The notes under the pieces were generated by a model. That model made no database searches. It was given only the letters and a program-made list of their open reading frames with translations, and was not told the DNA's origin. From Myxococcales bacterium (lineage in GTDB: Bacteria > Myxococcota_A > Polyangia > Polyangiales > GCA-016699535): 64,000 nt of DNA. A program made the position numbers and the translations under genes. The stretch is taken from assembly GCA_016699535.1 (NCBI GenBank), contig CP064980.1, positions 2,984,001-3,048,000 of the forward strand. Reading direction: 5' to 3'. Positions 57,181-64,000 of this stretch are shown piece after piece; position 1 is the first letter of the stretch, and each line of letters starts with the position of its first letter.

Positions 57181-60100
57181 ATGACTTCAAACCTTAAGGC
57201 ACTTTTACTCGCGCATCAAAAAGAAGAAAAAAGCGAAGCGCAATCGTTTCAAAACATTCCTCAAAAAAGCATGCACTGCAGCCTCCCTGTGGATGGCGTT
57301 GTCACTGATTCGTCGCGATTTTTACAGCGCCTCTATCAGGGCGAGCGTATGCCTCGAGAAAAAAAGCCGATTGTCTTTAGTCATGCCAAAAGCAAAGGGG
57401 CATGGATGAGTTCGATTGACGATCCGCCCTTCACGGTGCTTGACGGCATGAGCCAAACCGCAACCTTGTGCGCTGGGTTTGAAGCAGACCGTGTAGTACG
57501 GGCTTACGTGGATGGCCGCTTTGATCAGGCAGCCCTGATCAACCCCGACACAAACGATACAAACGAAGCCATCGAAGACTTCAAACAACTGCTACTTCGA
57601 CAGCTTCCACACTATAAGACAGTGTCTTTTTCAAACAGCGGGGCTGAAGCAAATGAAAAAGCGCTAGGTCTCTGTTTTGTAAATCGAAAGAACGATAAGC
57701 AGCGCCATGTTCTTGCCTTTGAAGGAGGCTTTCACGGCCGCACCCTTTTGGCTTTGCATGCGACCCATAACCCAAAGAAACGCGGGCCGTATGAAGTGCT
57801 CGGTTATGAAGCTAGTTTTGCACCATTTCCGGAGTGTAGCCCCGAGAAGGCATCCAGCATTGTAGCTGAGCCCAATTTTACAGCTGCCTTACTTGATGAA
57901 GGAGCTGCCTCGCTTTTAGAGAAGCACAAAGCCGACACTCTGCTGGCATCGGAGCTCGAGTCACTCGCGCAAGTGCAAAAAGCCTTAGAAAGTGGAAAGT
58001 TTTTTGCTTGCATTGTGGAGGCCATGCAAAGCGAGGGAGGCGAACGCTATGCCTCCGCTCGTTTTTTCCAGGCATTGCGCTTGCTCACCAGGCTCTACGA
58101 CCTTCCACTTATTGTCGACGAGGTTCAGACCGGCTTTGGCTTAGGACGTCGTTTTTTCTGGCACCAAGAGCTCCAACTTATCGATCGCAATGCTAAGCCC
58201 GACTATCCAGATCTTCTTTGTTTTTCTAAACGCGCACAGCTTGGCATCACGCTTAGCAATTACGAAGATAGAGAGACCTCTTCCGTTCACCTCGCTTCGC
58301 TACTGCGAGGACAGTTGCATGCGATGGAAATGCTAAACGATGAATCCAGCGCAGAGCTCGAACGGCAAGTAGAAAAAGAACTTGAGCAGTTAAGCACTAC
58401 CTTTGCCGACTTGATGCTGCGCCCCAGAGTCCATGGCAATGCGATAGCCTTTGATTTGCCGTCCGAAGAGCATCTGCACAACTACCTCAAACAGCGCTTT
58501 TGGCGAGGGGTTGTGGTCTTTGCCGCTGGCAGTCGCACGGTACGCTGCAGACTCAACAAAAGCTTTGGCCCGAGAGAGCTTGCTTTTCTGTTCGCCTCAA
58601 TGCGCTTTAGCCTCGAATGGCTGCGTGAGCACCCTCACCAAGAAGCACCCTCTTGGCAGAACCCCGACACAGCGTTAGAGAAACGACAAGAACCTCGTTA
58701 TTCAATTCGCCAGGTTCATTCTTCAGAAAGAGAAAGGCTGCTGCCAGCTATGCTTGCTCTTGAAGCCGAGATCTACGAGCCGGCGCGGCGTGACAGTCGA
58801 GAGACGCTCGGCAAGGCTTTTTCCGAACAAGATGGCATCGCCCTTGTCGCTGAAGATGCTCAGGGCAGGCTTGCTGGCTTTATCCTTGCGGTTCCACTTG
58901 AAACTGTAAAGCAGGTACCCGGCCCGGCGACCGACCCAAATCTCGGAAGGCACAACACTGTATACGTTCAGTCATTGACGGTTCGAAAACACTGGCAAGG
59001 ATGCGGCATGGGGCGCGCGCTAAAGCACAAAACGCTTTGCATTGCGCGCGATATAAAAGACCTGCAGGGTCAAGCGCGCTATCTCTACCAAACAGGGCGA
59101 AACCGCGTTGGACAAACTGCTGCCATGAGCCATTTGAATCAACGTTTCGGTGCTTACGAAGTAGAACGTCTAAGCAATCAATATGACGAAGAGCAAGCAA
59201 GCGCCCTTTACTATCAGATTCATTTGCGCGGCTTTGGACGAAAGCCACAAGACTCTCAAAACCATCAACATAGGTTAAAGGCCCTGAGTTCTGGCTTATC
59301 GACTCCCTTTTTAAAGCCCCCACCCGCACTTCAAACGCTTTATGAGCAAGGAGCCTTGTTCGGCCCTTGCGTCAACAAGCTCACTTTATGTAACTACGTA
59401 ACGCCGGCTGTCGTACGAGCTATCGAGTGGATTTCCGCGCTCTGCCCAGAGCATCCACATCTTTACCTGACATCCTCGCGCGATGAATGCATCGACAAAA
59501 GCCTTCGAAGCTTGCGTTCGCATCGCAAAGAGGCGCAGATTGCCGTGAGTTTCAAAGGAGCCTACCTCGGTCATACAACCGCAGCAGCACGCTCACTCAG
59601 TGATCCTGTGGTCCATCATGCGGGACCTAGCTATTTTCAACATTGGCCACTGATTGCGCATCCCAACCAATGCGGTATCGAAAATACCCTCGAGAGTTTG
59701 AAAGAAGTTATTAATGAAGCCGGCGGCAGCCACAAACTCTTTGCGGTGTTTGTCGAATCTATCCAGGAGCGCACCGGCGAAGTGCTTCAGGAAAGAGACT
59801 GGAGTCGTCTGTATGACTTCTGTCAGCAAAACGACCTGCCACTCATCCTCGTTGAAACGGCAAGTGGCTACTACCGAAGTGGGCAAGGCGCTTTTTATTC
59901 CAGCAGATGGTCAAAGCAGCCGGACATTCGCTCTTGGTGGAGCGGAGCTCAACTTGGTTTCATTCATCTCAAGAGTGACTATTTTGTCGACACGCCTCTT
60001 ACGATGGTCTCGACCTGGGACGGTGATGAGTTAAGCTTGATTCGCACCGAACATCAATTGAAACAGGCATGGCAAATGGACCTCGCCCCGAAACAAAAAA

Positions 60101-60357
60101 GCCTCAACACGCTGTGCGAAGCGCTCGAAAGTCACTTGGGACCGATCAAAGGCGCGGGGCTCTACCGTGTTTTGCAAGCGTCGCCTCACCTGGAAAAAAT
60201 AGCCAAAGCGTTGAGCCAAGCGGGTTATCATTACCAAATTTTCGCAAATGGCACGCTAGCTCTTGCACTTCCTTTGGATGTTTCTCAAGATCAGATACGA
60301 GAGCTTAAACATTGCTTAGCAGCATGCCTGCAGGAGATTGCCAATGAAAGTGCTTGA
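57181..60357 (+). CDS. fusion: class III aminotransferase - GNAT acetyltransferase - PLP-lysine-less aminotransferase domain
   Basis: 1058 residues in three parts. Residues ~80-490 are a class III (omega) aminotransferase with FSNSGAEANEKAL, EGGFHGRTLLALHATHN, IVDEVQTGFGLG (~312) and the PLP lysine in CFSKRAQLG (~351); the sequence recalls lysine 6-aminotransferase. Residues ~505-690 are a GNAT acetyltransferase with the acetyl-CoA loop HWQGCGMGRALKH. Residues ~710-1058 again follow the aminotransferase pattern (LILVETASGYYRSG in place of DEVQTGFGRTG), but the PLP lysine position reads WWSGAQLG, so this copy cannot form the internal aldimine. I infer acetylation plus transamination of a diamino acid such as beta-lysine. 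It starts 9 bp after the regulator and overlaps the next gene. Confidence 0.82.
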   Translation: MTSNLKALLLAHQKEEKSEAQSFQNIPQKSMHCSLPVDGVVTDSSRFLQRLYQGERMPREKKPIVFSHAKSKGAWMSSIDDPPFTVLDGMSQTATLCAGFEADRVVRAYVDGRFDQAALINPDTNDTNEAIEDFKQLLLRQLPHYKTVSFSNSGAEANEKALGLCFVNRKNDKQRHVLAFEGGFHGRTLLALHATHNPKKRGPYEVLGYEASFAPFPECSPEKASSIVAEPNFTAALLDEGAASLLEKHKADTLLASELESLAQVQKALESGKFFACIVEAMQSEGGERYASARFFQALRLLTRLYDLPLIVDEVQTGFGLGRRFFWHQELQLIDRNAKPDYPDLLCFSKRAQLGITLSNYEDRETSSVHLASLLRGQLHAMEMLNDESSAELERQVEKELEQLSTTFADLMLRPRVHGNAIAFDLPSEEHLHNYLKQRFWRGVVVFAAGSRTVRCRLNKSFGPRELAFLFASMRFSLEWLREHPHQEAPSWQNPDTALEKRQEPRYSIRQVHSSERERLLPAMLALEAEIYEPARRDSRETLGKAFSEQDGIALVAEDAQGRLAGFILAVPLETVKQVPGPATDPNLGRHNTVYVQSLTVRKHWQGCGMGRALKHKTLCIARDIKDLQGQARYLYQTGRNRVGQTAAMSHLNQRFGAYEVERLSNQYDEEQASALYYQIHLRGFGRKPQDSQNHQHRLKALSSGLSTPFLKPPPALQTLYEQGALFGPCVNKLTLCNYVTPAVVRAIEWISALCPEHPHLYLTSSRDECIDKSLRSLRSHRKEAQIAVSFKGAYLGHTTAAARSLSDPVVHHAGPSYFQHWPLIAHPNQCGIENTLESLKEVINEAGGSHKLFAVFVESIQERTGEVLQERDWSRLYDFCQQNDLPLILVETASGYYRSGQGAFYSSRWSKQPDIRSWWSGAQLGFIHLKSDYFVDTPLTMVSTWDGDELSLIRTEHQLKQAWQMDLAPKQKSLNTLCEALESHLGPIKGAGLYRVLQASPHLEKIAKALSQAGYHYQIFANGTLALALPLDVSQDQIRELKHCLAACLQEIANESA

Positions 60358-61464
60358 ATATCCAGCCAATGCAAGCCCAAAGGAGCGAGGCCGCATCCAC
60401 GGCGAAAGCTTTCGGCATCTTATCAAAGAAATCGCGGAGATCCGTACCGAGCTCTGCATCACCCTGGGCAGTTTTACTGACAGCGAGCAAGTCATGGAGC
60501 TCGCAAAGGAGCACTTGCCTTTGCTCCACAGTTGGCAGCCTGATCTTTACGCCGAACTCTATGGGATTTCCGAAGGAGCCGACCTTTCGCTCGCCAGCAT
60601 CGTTGTGCTCAACCACTACACTGATTTACGTGATCTCAATGTTGACAACGTGGATCGCCCAAGTGCGCTACCGCCCATCTTGCCCGAGAAAACATACCGA
60701 TTGGAAGTAAACGACATTTCCCAAGAAGACTGCAGCGCGGCAAATGTCCGTACCGAACGAGCAAACCTTTTGGGACAAACTTGGGATATGCACGCCTCGG
60801 CCGAACCCTATGTATTGATGCTTAAAACACCCGAAAGCAATGAAGCCCCTGCAAGTTGGCTACTTTCCATCACCGGCTGCCTTGGCATGGCAGGGCTCAA
60901 CAGCCAAGGGGTGGGTATCACCATCAACAACCTTCGCAGCACGGATGCAAAAGTTGGCGCCATTTGGCCTGCAGTCGTCCGAGCCGCATTGAAACAAAGC
61001 TCAGCTATCGATGCTCGCGATGTGATTATGGACGCTACGATTGGCTCAGGCCACCACTACATGGTGAGCTCCGCTGAGCTATGCTTCGGAATCGAAACAA
61101 CTGGACAGCTCAAAAAAATCGTTTACAGCGGGGATCCGATTATTTCGTCCATACCAACCATTGCCTTGATGAAGAGCTTGCCGCCTTGAGCCTTTTGCCA
61201 GAAGAAAGCACGTCGCACGAGCGCTTCAATTGCCTAAGCAATTCATTAAAAACAAGCACCCTGCAAAGCAGCGACGAGCTGTGGGAAGCCCTGGGCTCCC
61301 ATGAAGGTTATCCACGCAGTGTCTGCTCGCATCTTGCCACACCCCAAAAACCACATTCGTCTCGAACCTGCGGCGCCATCGTGATGGATCTCAGCGGCGG
61401 CTACGCCCTTGCAGCCTCAGGCTGCGTCCATCATTCAAGGCCCCACTACTTTGATTTTGAATAA
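60344..61464 (+). CDS. C45/acyl-CoA:6-APA acyltransferase-like Ntn hydrolase (frame broken near 61132)
   Basis: ATG 60344 has AGGAG a few bases upstream and overlaps the end of the fusion gene by 14 bp. The N-terminal part (RGRIHGESF, SEGADLSLASIVVLNHYTDL) and the candidate nucleophile Cys130 in EDCSAANV, then GQTWDMHA and GCLGMAGLNSQGVGITINNL, follow the peptidase C45 / acyl-CoA:6-aminopenicillanate acyltransferase family. These are self-processing Ntn hydrolases that break or make amide bonds with CoA-activated acyl groups. The frame ends early at 61189, but restoring one G in GGGG (~61132) joins 'SDYFVHTNHCLDEEL' and the rest to 61464 (~373 residues). In this operon it could be the deacylase step. 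Confidence 0.75.
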
Positions 61465-61471
61465 GGTCTAA

Positions 61472-62740
61472 TTGGATAACACATCGCAATACCCCTACTT
61501 CTTTACCTGGTCGATGCAACAAGGCCAGAAGCCAATCCAAATCAATGGAGGCAAAGGAGCGCATTTCTTTGATGACTCTGAAAACAGCTGGCTTGATTTA
61601 GGCGCTCTGAGCTACCAATGCAACTTGGGCCACGGGCGAGACGAGATTGCAGCAGCCATTTGCAAGCAAGCGCAAAAACAGTGCATCACAGCGCCCAACT
61701 TTTCGTATCCGGAAAAGGAAGCGCTTGCTCGAAAACTCCTGACCCTCTGTCCGCCTGGTTTCTCGAAGGTCTTTTTCACCCTTGGTGGCGCCGAGGCGAA
61801 CGAAAACGCGATGAAAATAGCCAAACTCGTCACTGGCCGCCATGGTTTTGTGTCACGAATACGTTCCTATCATGGCGCAAGTCTTGGGGCACTGTCCCTT
61901 ACGGGCGATTACCGACGAGCGCCTTTTGAGCCACTACTCCAAGGCGTGACTCATGTTCTCGATACCGAATGCAAGGCCTGCCCCGCAGAACTTCGTTCCG
62001 AGCACTGCACACATCGTCCCCTCAGCCAAATTCCCGCTGTTCTTGAAGCTGCCAAGCCCCAGAGCTATGCTGCTGTCTTTCTGGAAGCCGTTGCAGGGAG
62101 TAACGGCGTGATTATTCCTCCACCGGATTATCTGAAAAGTATTCGCGAAGCTTGTGATACGCATCAGGTCTTGCTTGTCTTTGATGAAGTGCTGACAGGG
62201 TTCGGTCGCACCGGAAAAACCTTTGCTTTTGAAAACTTTGATGGCGTGGTGCCCGACATGATCACCATTGGTAAAGCGCTTACTGGCGGATATGCCCCAC
62301 TTGGAGCCGTTTTGGTTCACGACAAACTCGCCAGACACTTTGATCAGCAAGCCCTGCTCTGCGGATTAACCCACTACGCCCATCCTTTGGGTGTGGCCGC
62401 AGGCCTGTGTGCGCTTAATCTTTATGAACAGGAGGCGTTAAACGCACGCGCACATAAAACAGGGCAATGGCTTAAAAAACAGCTACAGCTTATCCAAGAA
62501 AAATTTCCAAAGCGCATTATACAGACACGAAGCATCGGGTTGCTTGCTGCGATTGACCTTGACTGCACCCAAGAGCAACTTTCCGCATTGAAGATATGCT
62601 TTTTAAAAAAGCATGTTCATCTTCATATGCGTTTTGACAGTCCACGTCTTATTCTTGCACCTCCCCTAGGTATCGAGCAAACTGAGCTAAAAGAAGGCCT
62701 GGACATCATCGAGCAAGCCATTAGAGAGGTACTCTCGTGA
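61472..62740 (+). CDS. class III aminotransferase (YodT/GABA-aminotransferase-like)
   Basis: 422 residues from TTG 61472, with AAGGT just upstream. The fold is that of omega-amino-acid aminotransferases: FTLGGAEANENAMK, YHGASLGALSLTGD, VFDEVLTGFGRTGK and the PLP lysine Lys268 in TIGKALTGGYAPLGAV, all intact. A Cys cluster at residues 167-179 (C-x2-C-x8-C) lies where a subgroup of this family carries a Cys-rich insertion. Its start is 7 bp after the C45 gene and its stop overlaps the CoA-transferase A start (GTGA). Likely roles are 4-aminobutyrate or acetyl-beta-lysine transamination. Confidence 0.9.
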   Translation: MDNTSQYPYFFTWSMQQGQKPIQINGGKGAHFFDDSENSWLDLGALSYQCNLGHGRDEIAAAICKQAQKQCITAPNFSYPEKEALARKLLTLCPPGFSKVFFTLGGAEANENAMKIAKLVTGRHGFVSRIRSYHGASLGALSLTGDYRRAPFEPLLQGVTHVLDTECKACPAELRSEHCTHRPLSQIPAVLEAAKPQSYAAVFLEAVAGSNGVIIPPPDYLKSIREACDTHQVLLVFDEVLTGFGRTGKTFAFENFDGVVPDMITIGKALTGGYAPLGAVLVHDKLARHFDQQALLCGLTHYAHPLGVAAGLCALNLYEQEALNARAHKTGQWLKKQLQLIQEKFPKRIIQTRSIGLLAAIDLDCTQEQLSALKICFLKKHVHLHMRFDSPRLILAPPLGIEQTELKEGLDIIEQAIREVLS

Positions 62741-63447
62741 AAGCAAAGCATTTAGACAAAGTTCAGCCCGACGTCGAACACACACTAAACGCTTTGTTTG
62801 ACGGCGCTCGAATCATGGTTGGTGGTTTTGGTCTGTGTGGCAATGCCGAAGCGCTTATTCAAGCGGTGCCGGATATGCGTGTTAAAAACCTTACGCTCAT
62901 CAGCAACAACGCGGGTAACTTAGGAAAGGGCCTTAGCACCTGGCTTAAAGCCGGGATTGTCAAAGAAGTCATTTGCACCTACGTTGGCAACAACGACGAG
63001 CTACATCGGCAGATGGCTTCAAAAAAAGTGCAGGTAAACATCAGTCCACAAGGCACGTTTGGAGAACGCATGCGTGCTGCGGGCGCCGGTATCCCAGCCT
63101 TCTACACACCCACCGGCATCGGTACGGTGATTGAAGAAGGCAAAGAAAAACGCAGCTTTGAAGGGCGCGATTATTTACTGGAACATGCTCTTTTTGCAGA
63201 CTTTGCTTTGATCCGAGCACAACAAGCCGACACCTTTGGTAACTTACGCTTTCGGCGTACCGCCCGAAACTTTGCACCCATTATGGCTACAGCAGCCAAA
63301 CACAGCTACGTTGAGACCGACGAGCTCCTGCAACTGGGTGAGCTTGACCCAGACGACATCCACTTGCCGGGCATTTTTGTAAGTCGCATCGTTCACGTCC
63401 CAGCGCATGACGATCCCTTTGAGTACTTGATCGAAAGGGAGACATAG
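62737..63447 (+). CDS. 3-oxoacid CoA-transferase, subunit A
   Basis: 236 residues. GGFGLCGNAEALIQAV is the glycine-rich CoA-transferase A motif, followed by TLISNNAGNLGKGL and the conserved YVGNNDELHRQ and GIPAFYTPTGIGT. This is the alpha chain of heterodimeric ScoA/AtoD/YodR-type enzymes, which activate 3-oxo acids by taking CoA from succinyl-CoA or acetyl-CoA. GTG start overlapping the previous stop by 4 bp. It is followed at once by subunit B. Confidence 0.94.
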   Translation: MKAKHLDKVQPDVEHTLNALFDGARIMVGGFGLCGNAEALIQAVPDMRVKNLTLISNNAGNLGKGLSTWLKAGIVKEVICTYVGNNDELHRQMASKKVQVNISPQGTFGERMRAAGAGIPAFYTPTGIGTVIEEGKEKRSFEGRDYLLEHALFADFALIRAQQADTFGNLRFRRTARNFAPIMATAAKHSYVETDELLQLGELDPDDIHLPGIFVSRIVHVPAHDDPFEYLIERET

Positions 63448-63448
63448 A

Positions 63449-64000
63449 ATGCCTTTTGATTCAGTACAGATGGCAAAGCGTGCCGCGCAGGAAATAGCAC
63501 CAGGCAGCATCGTTAATCTTGGTATCGGTTTGCCAACCCTCGTCGCAGATTACATCGAAAAAGCTACAGGCGTATGGCTGCACACAGAAAACGGGATTCT
63601 TGGCATGGGCCCCTTTCCGCTAAAGGGACAAGCCGACCCGCAGATCATCAATGCCGGAAAGCAAACCGTGACCATCGCCGCAGGCGGGAGTTGTTTCGAT
63701 TCAGCCCTTTCCTTTGCCATGATCCGCGGAGGACACATCGATTTGGCGATTTTGGGCGGCATGCAAATCTCCGCGCACGGAGACCTTGCCAACTGGTCAA
63801 TACCCGGCGGAAAAACCCTGGGCATCGGAGGCGCCATGGACCTTGCCGCGGGCGCTAAACGTATTGTTGCCATGATGAAACACCTGAGCAAAAACGGTGA
63901 AGCCAAACTAGTGGATCGTTGCAGCTTCCCGCTTACCGCTCAAAAAGTCGTCAGCCGTATCATTACAGATTTGGGTGTCTTTGATGTCGATAGCGGAGCG
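63449..64000 (+). CDS. 3-oxoacid CoA-transferase, subunit B (3' end outside window)
   Basis: The frame from ATG 63449 is open to the window end (184 codons). It reads MPFDSVQMAKRAAQEIAPGS, VNLGIGLPTLVADY, HTENGILGMGPFPL, AGGSCFDSALSFAMIRGGH and LGGMQISAHGDLANW, the unmistakable B subunit. The catalytic glutamate lies in TENGILG (residue ~50) and forms the glutamyl-CoA intermediate. About 30-40 residues should be missing at the 3' end. Together with subunit A it would activate a 3-oxo acid produced by the upstream aminotransferases. Confidence 0.95.
   Translation, partial: MPFDSVQMAKRAAQEIAPGSIVNLGIGLPTLVADYIEKATGVWLHTENGILGMGPFPLKGQADPQIINAGKQTVTIAAGGSCFDSALSFAMIRGGHIDLAILGGMQISAHGDLANWSIPGGKTLGIGGAMDLAAGAKRIVAMMKHLSKNGEAKLVDRCSFPLTAQKVVSRIITDLGVFDVDSGA

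Overview
The window looks like a chromosomal piece of a myxobacterium-like bacterium (Myxococcota / former Deltaproteobacteria) of roughly 50% GC. The evidence is a small secreted protein ending in a MYXO-CTERM-type tail (Cys motif, membrane segment, Arg run) at 43.1-43.4 kb, many lipoproteins with Asp/Gly/Cys-rich linkers, two 'NxDETDxDCGG' Cys repeats, Pro-rich/TPR architectures and plain housekeeping genes. No rRNA, tRNA, CRISPR array or intact transposase was seen.

Layout. 0-6.5 kb: a partial nucleotidyltransferase-like protein, a metallo-beta-lactamase-fold hydrolase, a DUF481 outer-membrane protein, and secreted/lipoproteins (coiled-coil, kelch-like, VWA). 6.6-20.9 kb: purF, a methylmalonyl-CoA-mutase-type large subunit with a TPR protein, a decayed ORF with two odd hairpins, GTP-dependent PEP carboxykinase, two acyl-CoA dehydrogenases and a very large TPR protein. 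19.6-28.3 kb (minus strand): purD-purH, tgt-queA (queuosine), a zinc-ribbon membrane protein and dapB-dapA. 28.3-35.4 kb: a parvulin-like lipoprotein and an M3 oligopeptidase between two palindromic repeat elements, a broken DUF1444 gene, lipB-lpdA. 35.4-42.2 kb: an accessory island with an SH3 lipoprotein, an 1144-residue lipoprotein carrying a Hint domain and a large unassigned C-terminal module, direct repeats on both sides, and an AT-richer unknown lipoprotein. 42.2-56.3 kb: an inositol-monophosphatase-family enzyme, the MYXO-CTERM protein, a RarD-like transporter, a flippase-like/sulfatase fusion, a HAMP-PAS protein, a PrsW-like protein coupled to a trypsin-like protein, a BNR-repeat protein, a tandem universal stress protein and an FG-GAP lipoprotein.

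56.3-64.0 kb is the most interesting part: a tightly packed plus-strand operon made of an XRE-type regulator, a 1058-residue fusion (class III aminotransferase - GNAT acetyltransferase - aminotransferase-like domain lacking the PLP lysine), a C45/Ntn-type acyltransferase-like hydrolase, a second class III aminotransferase and both subunits of a 3-oxoacid CoA-transferase. The set of activities parallels the Bacillus kamA-yodPQRST cluster and the enzymatically described route in which beta-lysine is acetylated, transaminated to a 3-oxo acid, activated with CoA, cleaved and deacetylated to 4-aminobutyrate. I infer that this is a rebuilt beta-lysine-type catabolic operon with a fused acetyltransferase/aminotransferase and a non-orthologous deacylase. 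The window ends inside the last gene, so the decisive partners (lysine 2,3-aminomutase, thiolase) would lie beyond it.

Quality warning. About a dozen genes, several of them conserved housekeeping genes (pckG, dapB, tgt, the C45 gene, the RarD-like gene), are interrupted by single-base shifts, mostly in or next to short homopolymers. Where both halves are plainly one protein I annotate a single gene and state where the frame breaks. I think sequence/assembly indels are likelier than true pseudogenes, but this cannot be settled from the sequence alone.
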